A stretch of DNA of 45,479 nt, from IMG/VR virus record IMGVR_UViG_3300025099_000039, positions 1 through 45,479 of that record; one strand, given 5' to 3'. Origin of the DNA: a virus. Positions 21,283 through 30,245 of the stretch are shown here, piece after piece (positions within the stretch are counted from its first letter, which is position 1; each line of letters starts with the position of its first letter). The position numbers were made by a program, and so were the translations under genes. The notes beneath the pieces were generated by a model. That model saw only the letters and a list, made by a program, of their open reading frames with translations. It was not told where the DNA came from and searched no databases.

Positions 21283-24200
21283 AACAACTTACCTTTAGAT
21301 CCGATGTATCTATAGATGAGTGCTTTCTTTTGTTCCTTTAGTCTCTCGAAATCTTTCTCAGTTTTGATTAAGCCTTCTGCTTGTTCCCGCTCAATGAGTG
21401 TACCGGGCATCATCTTTGAACCAAACTTCCGAGATAACATTGCACCCTTCTCGCTTCGATTGATTGTTGCCAAGTCGGGGAACCTAGCTAGATCAGCTTT
21501 GCTTGGTTCGATTCCAAGGTACTGAATACGATCCTTCTGCCTTACATATTCTCTGGTAGATGGTAACGCAGGAGTTGCTGACCAGTTGCCGTGCCAGAGC
21601 GCATTTAGATTATCCTTAAATATCTTTTGTTGCGCAGCAAGATCGTTTGGTTTTTTCTGTATCGCATCACGCGCTGCCTCACGAACTGCTGCCGGTAGAA
21701 GTTTTCTTGCATCAGCTATGTTGTTGGCTTTTCTAAATTCTTTTTTGGCTGGATGAACATACTCATTACCAACATCCGGTGATACTTTTTGTTGATCTTT
21801 ACCTGTTGTTAGTCGATCCCATTTACGCAGACTCGCCCGTGCGTTAAACTCGGACATATCTTCAGACAACAACAGATGGTTTGCTGAGTAACGCAATGTC
21901 TGATTCAAGTCGGTAAATACTGTACGGATAAACTTTGTCCAGCTTTTCGCAAAGTTTTCTTCTGTCATTTCGCCTGACGAAAAGAACTTGGTAAAAGTAT
22001 TTACAATTGTTCTGGCTTGATCAAACGCAGGGAAAGTAAAACCACCGGGAATACCATCCATTATGCCGAATCGCGAAGCCTTAACTAGATCAAAGATCAA
22101 CGCAGACTGAAACCCAAAGAAACCTGCATACTGAACAGAATTAAGAATCGCATAAGCTAGTTCCTTATCGTTCTCCATGTGTAATGCTTCTATGATTTTT
22201 GGATCACTTTGCAGTTTGTTTGCGATTTCTTCGGAGATGTACACGATTGCCTCACCTCCAATGACTGCACCAATCGTTGCTTTAACTAAAGGTAACGGAT
22301 CGCCCTGAGTCTTCAATGGGCCGATAACATCCTTGACCATGCGGTCTGATTTCTCGATAGACCAACGTGACAATGAAGTCACCATGCTGAGAACACCGCG
22401 CTGCGTAAACTTCGGCAACCCTCTTGCATCATAGGTTCCCTGATTTATCTCAACCCATGCAGCAGCAGCTTTGTCCATCAACTCGTCTGGTGCTTTAGTG
22501 CCGCGACCAACATAATCCATTAAGTTCTGCTTCTTGCCGTTGATGACAACGTCACCCATCTGCTTCTGTAAATTTTTTAATAGTCTGTTCGCAGTCCAAT
22601 CTGTTGTGATTATATCGAGTGGCCTCATGTGCATTGCTGCCCATGTAATTTGTCTGCCAAATGCAAACTGTAAAGCGCGAGTACCCTGCTCAAGAATGTT
22701 ACGACCACCAGCACGAAGCATAGTATCAGCGACTCGGTTTGCGACATCAGCAACTCGGTTAATACTCTCAGCCTTGTACTCAAGGTTGTTTAAGTTGGTC
22801 TTGTTGATTCCATACTCAAAACTCTTGCGCCATGCATCTCGTATATCCAACAGGTGAGTTGCAAGAATTGGTAAGTCCTGCAACCTCATGTAAGGCAAAG
22901 CAAATAAGTAAGACGAAAAGAAATCACGAATACCAGCACCAGCACCCAACCAACTAGATGTAACTAACCTGTTGAATGTACGAATACCTAGATCATAACC
23001 TTCGTAGTATCCGATATAGTTCTCCATGAGTGCCTCAATCTCGTTTGAGTCATAGAGTGCTTTGCCGCTTTTTACTTTGATGTTCTCCTTGTCGTATGTT
23101 GGCAGATTGAACGGGCCTCCATGTTCCATGCCATCAAGGTCGTACTCTGTAATGTACTTACCTTCTTGATCTGGCATACCAAGAATCTGTCTGGCTTTCG
23201 GATCAAGTTCTATGTGCTTAAACATCGCCATGTCTTTAGCAAAGCGAACAACGTAACGAGTCATACGTTGAACTGCATTTGCTTCAACCCAAGCAGCAGG
23301 AATACCTAGCTTGCCGGTCGCAACACGGAGTGCCTTGAACTTGTGTGAACCTATCTGCTTGTCTGTCGCTCTTAATGCACCAGCAAAATTATCAAAAAGT
23401 ATCTCCAGCTTCTCGTCGTTGGTCTTACCTTTCTCACTCGGTAATGCTACATCGTCACTTTCATCCTTGACTCCTGCTTCTTCTGATTGCTTGACTGCAT
23501 TATTGAATTCCTCGTCAGACATATCCTTGGATATGGACTTCCAATACTTGATGAGTTGCGTCTTGAGTTCTTGATACTCTCTACTTTGCTTCTCGCCTTT
23601 CATCAAGATTCGGCGTTTGTCTTGAGCAATAATCTCAGGAGTATATTCAAGTGTGTGTTGACCGGGAACGTATTGAACCTCTTTGCCACGATAAACCGCA
23701 ACCTTCAATCCAAGGTCATTCTGTAATGTACGAGTGTCACGATACACGCTTTCTATCATACGATCATAGTATCGTATGCGAGCATTGCTGTTGTATGCTT
23801 TAGCAAGGTCATCATCTATCTTGTCGATTAAGCCTAGCTTTGTGTGCCAACGCTCTGTCTGGTATCGACCTAGTGCAGTCATTTCATCGCCTGACAAATG
23901 TACTTCGCTCACGGCGAGCATGGTTCGTTCTAGGTAACGACCAACCATCTCACGTTCTTCGGCGTGTACTGACTCAAATTTTGATGCAATGTACCCTGCT
24001 AGTTCCTTGGACTTGCCTTCACCAAGTTCACGAATCCGATCAATAACAGGACGAAAGTTTCTGGTAATTCTTCTACCGAGTTGCCATGTGCTTGGCTCGC
24101 CAAAATTGATGAGCGGTATTCTGCTATAGCGTTTTTGTTCATAACGATCTACAGCGGACAATCCTTTTGGAGTTGAATCCATCGGAATTGGAGTCTCTTC

Positions 24201-27200
24201 ATCAATCTTACCAATCGGATCAGCGCCACTTTCCTCTGATGCTAGTTTGCTGACACTCCAGAGTTCTTCAAAATCTGTCTGTCTTGGCTTCGGCGGTTGT
24301 GGATTGTGCGTTAGAATATCGAGCTTTGTGCCTACAATTTCCTCGGCAGTTTCGAGGAACTTGCTGCGCATACCACCGGCAAGAGCATCATCAACAGGAA
24401 CTTTCGTGTCAGCCCACAATGCTTGCAGTCGATCAAATTCATGGTAGATGGCTGATCCCTCATCTTTGACTAGGTCAAAGATCATCTTGCTGCGATCAAT
24501 TACATTGAAGGTTTCGTCATTAACGAAGTTCTCCAGCATCGCTTGAGGCGACCGTTGCATATCATCAAAGTTCTTACGAACCGATGAACCGGCAATACCG
24601 TAACTATCAAGTAGCGTGTCAAAAAATTCTACATACTCATCGTCGGACATAAAGAGTCCATCAACAGGTGCAACACGACGAGCAAACTCCTGCTTAATAT
24701 CAAGAGGCAACGCCTTAAAAATTCCGTGCAACGCATCACCTTGATGCATGATGCGAGTATCGTACTGTTGATTGCGGCCAATGTTGGTTCTGTAATCACC
24801 TCTTGGTGCTTCCAACTCAAGATGGTTCTGGTAGTAACGCAACTTGGCTTTGACTGCATCGTCCAACTTGTTGTTGGTGTTCAATGCGTAGTGCATGAAC
24901 TTGGCTACCATATAAGGTTCGTAGTTCTTAAACCACATACCCGACTTGGCTGTCATCTGCCATGCACTAGCCAGTTGATTCTTCATGCGAACATCACCAA
25001 GCAACTTGTGATACGTTAGATAGCGAGCGAGAGTTGAATCAAAAGTTTCGTTAATTGTCGGAACACCAATAACAATCTTGTCGTTCTCAAAGTAACCAGC
25101 AGCATCTTCTGGTCTGCGTGTGCGTAAAATTATTTGCGGCTTTGTGTAGTTTGAGTCATCCCTTAAAGCGTATTTTTTCCAGCTTTCTGACCCCTTATCT
25201 ACTTCACTTTTAAGTTTTTCTGTAAGTCGCCTTGCATCATCCCAACGCTTTTCGCCTATAGCAACTGCTATGTCTCTAGCAGTTGTTTGCGCTTCGTTAT
25301 ACGTTTGAAGTTTTCTGTGTGCATTAGCGTATGCTGTAAGTGCATCATCAACATCTTTTTGAAAAACATCTAAAGGTATATTTAGAGCCTTTGCGTTATT
25401 AGTTGCGTTCTCTTTTAGCTTTCTCTCCAGAAACTCAGAATTTAATGCATCCGACAGCGGGCCTAGCTTTTCTTTCATGTACTCCCAACCACCCGCGAAC
25501 CTGCCTTGCGCCTCGAGGGCGATGCGCTGAGACATTCTATGAGTTAAGTCGCCGCCATGTTCTACAAGATACGATAAAACGCCTCCGCCATGCATTCTCT
25601 GAATATTACGCATGATACTCTCAGGCTCACCCCAATGTTGTGCGTCAGCTAATGCATTAAAACGTTCTTCACGACTTTCTGTTTTTTGTAGCGACTTGTA
25701 CAGTTTCTTTAGCGGACTGTTCTTGCGCACCGCATTCATAAACTGATCGAAGTTGGTTTCATCAATCATGTAACCATCAAGGTATTCGACGGTTGAGTTG
25801 TACGAATGATTCTTATCGAGTGCGATCTTGAACTCGTTTAAGTCTTCTGCGTAGTTCTTCGCAAATTCTTTTGGTCGCTCCGGTAATCCAAGAAGTTCTT
25901 CAACTTCTTTAGGCATATCAAACACCTCGACCGATGACTCGTACTTCGTGCCATCAACAGTCTTTGATGCAGTCGCAGCTTGTCCACCAAGTTGTTTCGG
26001 CTTCTTTATTCCGATGTACTCGGCGTAATCAATTCCATCTCTGAGCCAAAGATCGTTATCGAATAAAGCAGCAGGGTCTAGTTCAAGTCTTTGCGCAATA
26101 TAATCTAGTATATCGTTTACTGCTGCTTTGCCGTACTTAACTTTCTGGCCTCGACGAACATCAGCATACCAACGCCGCATCTTATCGAACGTACCTTTCG
26201 GTAAATTACGAAGACGCTGCTCAAGTTTTTTACCACCTTCTTCAGCAAGAAACTCATCAAGGTACGCTTCATCCTTATCAAAGTTGTAGCCTTTTGCCTT
26301 AAATTTTTCTTTTATCTTTTTGAGATCAAACGATGAATCGTTGCTGAGTAATTCTTTGTACCAACCACGCGCAAGTTTCTGGTCAACTTCATTGGATGAC
26401 TCAAACAAATCACGAACAAACCGATGAACAGTTTCATGTAATGGTGTCTCAAGATTAAGATCGTCAAGACTTAAAACCATCTCAGGGTCTCTAACGCGCT
26501 GATTCTTGTTATGTAGAAATCCAAGAGCGCGTCCTTGTGCATTAGCAACTAGCTTGTCTACTGCGACACGCATGGTAATGTTGCGACGATTGGCCAAGTT
26601 CCTTGCAGTCTTAAATAAGTCTGCTGGCAGCTTGGTTTCAATCTCAGCCATCAACTCAGCGCGAGCATCTTCAATGGACTTGTTTTGATTCTGAAGAAAC
26701 CTCGTAGATACTTCGGCACGTTTACGCTTATTAAGTTTAGCGAATGCACGGGCAACATCCTCGTTGGACATTGCTGAAATTTTAGACTCTATCTTCTTCT
26801 TGCCTTGATCAGTAATTTTTACTTGATCTTCTTTAGATGGCTGTTGTTTCTTCTCAAGTTCTCTGAGTGCTTTATCAATCTTCGGGTCTTTGTTGATTTT
26901 CTCGAACTCACCCTCAACAGATGTTTTCGGACTCTCGGAAGTCTCTCGGATTGCATCAGCATCTTGTTGAACTTTAAGATTTGTTTCTGACGCAGCTTTC
27001 ATGTCATCTGCGACTTTCTCAAGCATATCATCAACAAGAGTCCTGCGACCTATCCCTGCGTCTTCACCTTTAACAATTGAGCGAGCAAGAAGTGCCTCTT
27101 GTACTGGCAAATCTTTAATGTCTTTTAAGTCCTCGCCTACTTGTATTCCAAATTCAACTGGTCTTTCTGGCGCGTCTGATGGTGGAGGTGCTGTTGTGCC

Positions 27201-27881
27201 AAGCAACTTACGCCCAAGACCGACTGGTTCAGTAAACAACGCGCCGCCTGTCATTGCTGCGCCTAATGCTGTTGGCTGAAAGTCTCCTTCTTGAAATTGT
27301 CTTGCACCTTCTACTGCACCACCGATACCAGCACCAACAACTGATTGACCAACGGCATATTTTGCAGCTTCGGATTGTTTAGCGCGTGTACCAAAACCAG
27401 ACTTAACTGCTTCGCCTAAACCTTTTGCTGTCTTTAATGATGGAGCAACACCACCACCAAGACTACCTCCAAGAATTTCACCTGTGACTGATGCAACAGG
27501 TTGCGCTTTGCGTCCAGCAGCAAGTTCACGCTCTGTCTGTCTAACTGCTTCTTCTCCACGAATCGCCTCGTCTACTTCTGTCTGAGCTATGTCTCCAGCA
27601 ATACCACCAACGATTGCGCTACCCAACATACCAACACCTTTAGCAATTGCTGTAGGTACATTACGGGCTGGTACTTTTGCAAGTGCCTTACTTGCTGCTG
27701 CCATTGCGCCAAGACCAGTAAGACCGGGGACTACTGATCTTGTTGCTGACTGAACTCCGACATCAAACGCAGAACGATCTTCTGCTTCTGCAATGTCGTA
27801 TTCTTCCTGCGTTAGAATTTCAACATTATCTGGAATGTTGTATCTTTGACGCAGTCTACGCTTTTCTTCTTCTAGCGTCAT
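21279..27881 (-). CDS. Giant ejection/internal virion protein with zincin motif
   Basis: 2200 residues, the largest gene. Residues about 30-110 and 150-215 hold Gly/Ala-rich hydrophobic segments (GAMAAASKALAKVPA; LGSAIVGGIAGDIAQTEVDEA). A HETVHRF motif near residue 482 with a later DEFLAEE near 541 fits an HExxH zinc peptidase with a Glu ligand. The rest, to about 1950, is mostly helical and polyvalent in character. A C-terminal hydrophobic stretch, ATIGAVIGGEAIVYI, lies near residue 1870. Length, membrane-like segments and position after the nozzle and two other ejection-type genes match the large internal proteins that podoviruses inject to extend the tail, such as T7 gp16. The peptidase may cut the cell wall or host proteins; this is inferred from motif only. 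Confidence 0.78.
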   Translation of the reverse strand: MTLEEEKRRLRQRYNIPDNVEILTQEEYDIAEAEDRSAFDVGVQSATRSVVPGLTGLGAMAAASKALAKVPARNVPTAIAKGVGMLGSAIVGGIAGDIAQTEVDEAIRGEEAVRQTERELAAGRKAQPVASVTGEILGGSLGGGVAPSLKTAKGLGEAVKSGFGTRAKQSEAAKYAVGQSVVGAGIGGAVEGARQFQEGDFQPTALGAAMTGGALFTEPVGLGRKLLGTTAPPPSDAPERPVEFGIQVGEDLKDIKDLPVQEALLARSIVKGEDAGIGRRTLVDDMLEKVADDMKAASETNLKVQQDADAIRETSESPKTSVEGEFEKINKDPKIDKALRELEKKQQPSKEDQVKITDQGKKKIESKISAMSNEDVARAFAKLNKRKRAEVSTRFLQNQNKSIEDARAELMAEIETKLPADLFKTARNLANRRNITMRVAVDKLVANAQGRALGFLHNKNQRVRDPEMVLSLDDLNLETPLHETVHRFVRDLFESSNEVDQKLARGWYKELLSNDSSFDLKKIKEKFKAKGYNFDKDEAYLDEFLAEEGGKKLEQRLRNLPKGTFDKMRRWYADVRRGQKVKYGKAAVNDILDYIAQRLELDPAALFDNDLWLRDGIDYAEYIGIKKPKQLGGQAATASKTVDGTKYESSVEVFDMPKEVEELLGLPERPKEFAKNYAEDLNEFKIALDKNHSYNSTVEYLDGYMIDETNFDQFMNAVRKNSPLKKLYKSLQKTESREERFNALADAQHWGEPESIMRNIQRMHGGGVLSYLVEHGGDLTHRMSQRIALEAQGRFAGGWEYMKEKLGPLSDALNSEFLERKLKENATNNAKALNIPLDVFQKDVDDALTAYANAHRKLQTYNEAQTTARDIAVAIGEKRWDDARRLTEKLKSEVDKGSESWKKYALRDDSNYTKPQIILRTRRPEDAAGYFENDKIVIGVPTINETFDSTLARYLTYHKLLGDVRMKNQLASAWQMTAKSGMWFKNYEPYMVAKFMHYALNTNNKLDDAVKAKLRYYQNHLELEAPRGDYRTNIGRNQQYDTRIMHQGDALHGIFKALPLDIKQEFARRVAPVDGLFMSDDEYVEFFDTLLDSYGIAGSSVRKNFDDMQRSPQAMLENFVNDETFNVIDRSKMIFDLVKDEGSAIYHEFDRLQALWADTKVPVDDALAGGMRSKFLETAEEIVGTKLDILTHNPQPPKPRQTDFEELWSVSKLASEESGADPIGKIDEETPIPMDSTPKGLSAVDRYEQKRYSRIPLINFGEPSTWQLGRRITRNFRPVIDRIRELGEGKSKELAGYIASKFESVHAEEREMVGRYLERTMLAVSEVHLSGDEMTALGRYQTERWHTKLGLIDKIDDDLAKAYNSNARIRYYDRMIESVYRDTRTLQNDLGLKVAVYRGKEVQYVPGQHTLEYTPEIIAQDKRRILMKGEKQSREYQELKTQLIKYWKSISKDMSDEEFNNAVKQSEEAGVKDESDDVALPSEKGKTNDEKLEILFDNFAGALRATDKQIGSHKFKALRVATGKLGIPAAWVEANAVQRMTRYVVRFAKDMAMFKHIELDPKARQILGMPDQEGKYITEYDLDGMEHGGPFNLPTYDKENIKVKSGKALYDSNEIEALMENYIGYYEGYDLGIRTFNRLVTSSWLGAGAGIRDFFSSYLFALPYMRLQDLPILATHLLDIRDAWRKSFEYGINKTNLNNLEYKAESINRVADVANRVADTMLRAGGRNILEQGTRALQFAFGRQITWAAMHMRPLDIITTDWTANRLLKNLQKQMGDVVINGKKQNLMDYVGRGTKAPDELMDKAAAAWVEINQGTYDARGLPKFTQRGVLSMVTSLSRWSIEKSDRMVKDVIGPLKTQGDPLPLVKATIGAVIGGEAIVYISEEIANKLQSDPKIIEALHMENDKELAYAILNSVQYAGFFGFQSALIFDLVKASRFGIMDGIPGGFTFPAFDQARTIVNTFTKFFSSGEMTEENFAKSWTKFIRTVFTDLNQTLRYSANHLLLSEDMSEFNARASLRKWDRLTTGKDQQKVSPDVGNEYVHPAKKEFRKANNIADARKLLPAAVREAARDAIQKKPNDLAAQQKIFKDNLNALWHGNWSATPALPSTREYVRQKDRIQYLGIEPSKADLARFPDLATINRSEKGAMLSRKFGSKMMPGTLIEREQAEGLIKTEKDFERLKEQKKALIYRYIGSKGKLL

Positions 27882-28843
27882 TAGTTAAACTCTCGCGATT
27901 CAACATCTACTGGACGTAAGTAAAATCCAGTACCACCTTCACCTTGTATTTGTTGTGGCGCATTATTTAAGACTTCTTCAACATCTACATCAACAAACTT
28001 CTGAGGCCCAGTTCCCATGCCACTATGACCAAGGCCCATTGCATTAGCCGATGCTCTTGAACCTTTGCCCAATACACGAAGTACGTTGTCAATTGTTGCT
28101 TCGGCTTGTCGGACTGCGGCTTGTATTTCATCATATCGTGGATCACCTTGAGAAACGCGAGGAAGACTTTCCAGAACATCTAACTGTTCTCGTAGCTTTG
28201 TTGATGTTGCTGCCTGAAGCCTTGCATCTGCTATAACTTGTGGAATCTTCTCTTCAGCTTCTTCAACTTTAAATTGCGCTAGTCTAATGGATGAATCAAC
28301 AGTACCTTCTGCTTGTCTAGCAGCGGCGTCTCTTGCGCGTGGCTGCGCCATCTGCATTTCAATTGCGCGTTGTCGCGACCATTCATCCAGCGATAAAGAA
28401 TCCGGTCTAGCTGGAACAGGCATACCTTGTGAACGCAAGAACTCCGCTGCACCACCAGTATCAGTACCGCGAGTTGTGTACTCCGCGTAACTACCTGGCC
28501 CCTCTCCTGCAACTGCTCCCGGTGCTCTAGTGATTGCTAGGTTTTCTGCAAGTCTGTCTGTCTCATCTTGCTGTGCTTGCTCTGCCCGTGCTGCTGCGTC
28601 TTCAGCTTGCATCGCATTCATGCCGCGAGCCATCAATGATCTGCGCAATGCATCGCCTTCCTCCAACTGACGTTGCAACTCGCCTCGTTGTAGGATCGGA
28701 CTAGCTGATGGTTCTTGGTAGTAACGATCAAAGAACTCACGCTCCGACTCAGTTGCACCTTCGCGAAACCGATCAGCAAACTCCTGCGCTCGCCGCCTCC
28801 TCTTTGTTAGTTCAAATAAATTAGCCACCTGTGATTCCTCCAA
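27881..28843 (-). CDS. Probable ejection protein (internal virion protein)
   Basis: 320 residues, mostly helical, rich in Ala, Gln, Arg and Glu. The N-terminus is FELTKRRRRAQEFADRF, followed by a long region of coils. A Gly/Pro-rich patch (ITRAPGAVAGEGPGSYAEY) lies near residue 108. The C-terminus is partly folded (VDVDVEEVLNN). Such composition is usual for proteins packed inside podovirus heads. It begins 23 bases inside the upstream gene and its stop shares a base with the giant gene's start. Confidence 0.62.
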   Translation of the reverse strand: MEESQVANLFELTKRRRRAQEFADRFREGATESEREFFDRYYQEPSASPILQRGELQRQLEEGDALRRSLMARGMNAMQAEDAAARAEQAQQDETDRLAENLAITRAPGAVAGEGPGSYAEYTTRGTDTGGAAEFLRSQGMPVPARPDSLSLDEWSRQRAIEMQMAQPRARDAAARQAEGTVDSSIRLAQFKVEEAEEKIPQVIADARLQAATSTKLREQLDVLESLPRVSQGDPRYDEIQAAVRQAEATIDNVLRVLGKGSRASANAMGLGHSGMGTGPQKFVDVDVEEVLNNAPQQIQGEGGTGFYLRPVDVESREFN

Positions 28844-29912
28844 GTATTACATTGCTGAGTAAATCTTTGCCTTTAGTGCCTTGACCTTGCATTGTTGCTG
28901 TAGTGCTAATTGGTGCAAGTGCTTGTGCTGCTGTGTTGCCAAACGAAGCAACTTGTCCCGGCATCGTTGGCATTGTTGTTGTACCTTCGCCAAAGACTAC
29001 GCCGGGATTTATGTTTGATTTCAGACTAGGAACAACGCTGCCTGTTTGACCGAGTGCTTGACCGAGACGTTGTTGCTTCGCAGCTAACGCATCACCAAAT
29101 GTCATCGCAGCGCGGTACTTGTCCATTTCAGATGTACGACCAATGCCGAGTCCCATTCTACCAAGACCTCGTTCTACTTGCGCTTCCTCTGCGCCAGACA
29201 ACCTAGTTGGGTCTTGTGCTGCAAGCAGTCCACGAAAACTTTGTCCAACTTGCTGTTGAGTTTGCTGGACTTCCGGTGAAAGCGTTTGCTCCATGCGACG
29301 AAGTCCTTGCGCTAATGGCTGACCTGACTGCGCCAACTGATCTACTCTTGTAGCGGATTTAGCTAAATCACTTTTATACTGTTCTCCGCGTTTCGCTTCA
29401 CCGGCTCTTTGAACTAGGCCGGGTCTACCTGTGCTTACAGTTTTAGGATTGCCTGTTTGCTGATCAATAACAACATTACCGCTTGCATCAACCTCATACT
29501 GCGGTTTGACTCCATATAACTGCTCATACTCAAGATCAACTTTACCACCCAATGCTTCTTGTTTGCGACTTATAACCTGACCTTGATCATTACGCTTTGT
29601 AACAACGCCATAATTTAATAAGTCATTCAGATCGGAAAGCGCAGTCTGCTCCATCTTACCCGCAGCAACTTTCTGCTCAACATACTTTGGCAGAAAATCC
29701 ATAAACTGTTTTTGCAGTTTTTTAGCTGCTTCTTTTGATGGTTCGTCTTTGCCTAGAATTTCACCTAGGCCAAACACAAGCATTAGACTGCCAATGTTGC
29801 CCATACTTAACGCACCATCGTCACTAAAATTACCTAAAAGACCTTCGGCAATTTTTTGTCCTGCGTTGCCTAGTCCTTTAAGTGCTTCACCTATCCATTG
29901 TCCTATATCCAT
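28821..29912 (-). CDS. Probable ejection protein with hydrophobic N-terminal region
   Basis: 363 residues. The first 55 residues contain a Gly-rich membrane-like stretch (NIGSLMLVFGLGEILG). A long Gln- and Ala-rich helical region follows (QQVGQSFRGLLAAQDPTRL; GLGRMGLGIGRTSEMDKY), and a Ser/Thr/Gly tail ends the chain. The Gly-rich N-terminus and helical Gln-rich body resemble internal proteins of the P22 gp7/gp20 type. Position between the nozzle and the giant ejection protein supports that role. Confidence 0.62.
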   Translation of the reverse strand: MDIGQWIGEALKGLGNAGQKIAEGLLGNFSDDGALSMGNIGSLMLVFGLGEILGKDEPSKEAAKKLQKQFMDFLPKYVEQKVAAGKMEQTALSDLNDLLNYGVVTKRNDQGQVISRKQEALGGKVDLEYEQLYGVKPQYEVDASGNVVIDQQTGNPKTVSTGRPGLVQRAGEAKRGEQYKSDLAKSATRVDQLAQSGQPLAQGLRRMEQTLSPEVQQTQQQVGQSFRGLLAAQDPTRLSGAEEAQVERGLGRMGLGIGRTSEMDKYRAAMTFGDALAAKQQRLGQALGQTGSVVPSLKSNINPGVVFGEGTTTMPTMPGQVASFGNTAAQALAPISTTATMQGQGTKGKDLLSNVILGGITGG

Positions 29913-29918
29913 GATGTT

Positions 29919-30245
29919 TTATGTTAGTATTCCTGCGCTGCGTAAGACGCTTTTGAGGTGATTAATTTGTGCTGATATTTCTACTAAAACTGCTTTGATT
30001 TCAGCTTCTGTTGGATGAGCTGAATCTGAAGCACTAAATGAAATTCCAGTAGTTGCCGCCGCTCCTACTGATGAGCCTCCAACAGTCGCAATATCTGCTG
30101 AAGCTGCGGCTTTCTTGACTACCCCGTCTGTGCTAGTTGTCGCATCCGGTACTGTTAAATTATCCAGCATTGCGTTAGCTGCTGCTAGATTCGTGAACAG
30201 CGTAGTTGCGTCCGTAAAATCTGTGTGTGTTACATTAACTGACAT
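29919..30245 (-). CDS. Small virion-region protein, unknown
   Basis: 108 residues with low charge and many Ala, Thr and Ser. VTHTDFTDATTLFTNLAAAN is followed by VPDATTSTDGVVKKAAASAD, a pattern seen in short phage structural proteins. The C-terminus is a helix (IKAVLVEISAQINHLKSVL) that could form a trimer or coil. It overlaps the nozzle gene by 11 bases. A head or tail completion part, or a fibre-attachment protein, is possible. Confidence 0.6.
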   Translation of the reverse strand: MSVNVTHTDFTDATTLFTNLAAANAMLDNLTVPDATTSTDGVVKKAAASADIATVGGSSVGAAATTGISFSASDSAHPTEAEIKAVLVEISAQINHLKSVLRSAGILT

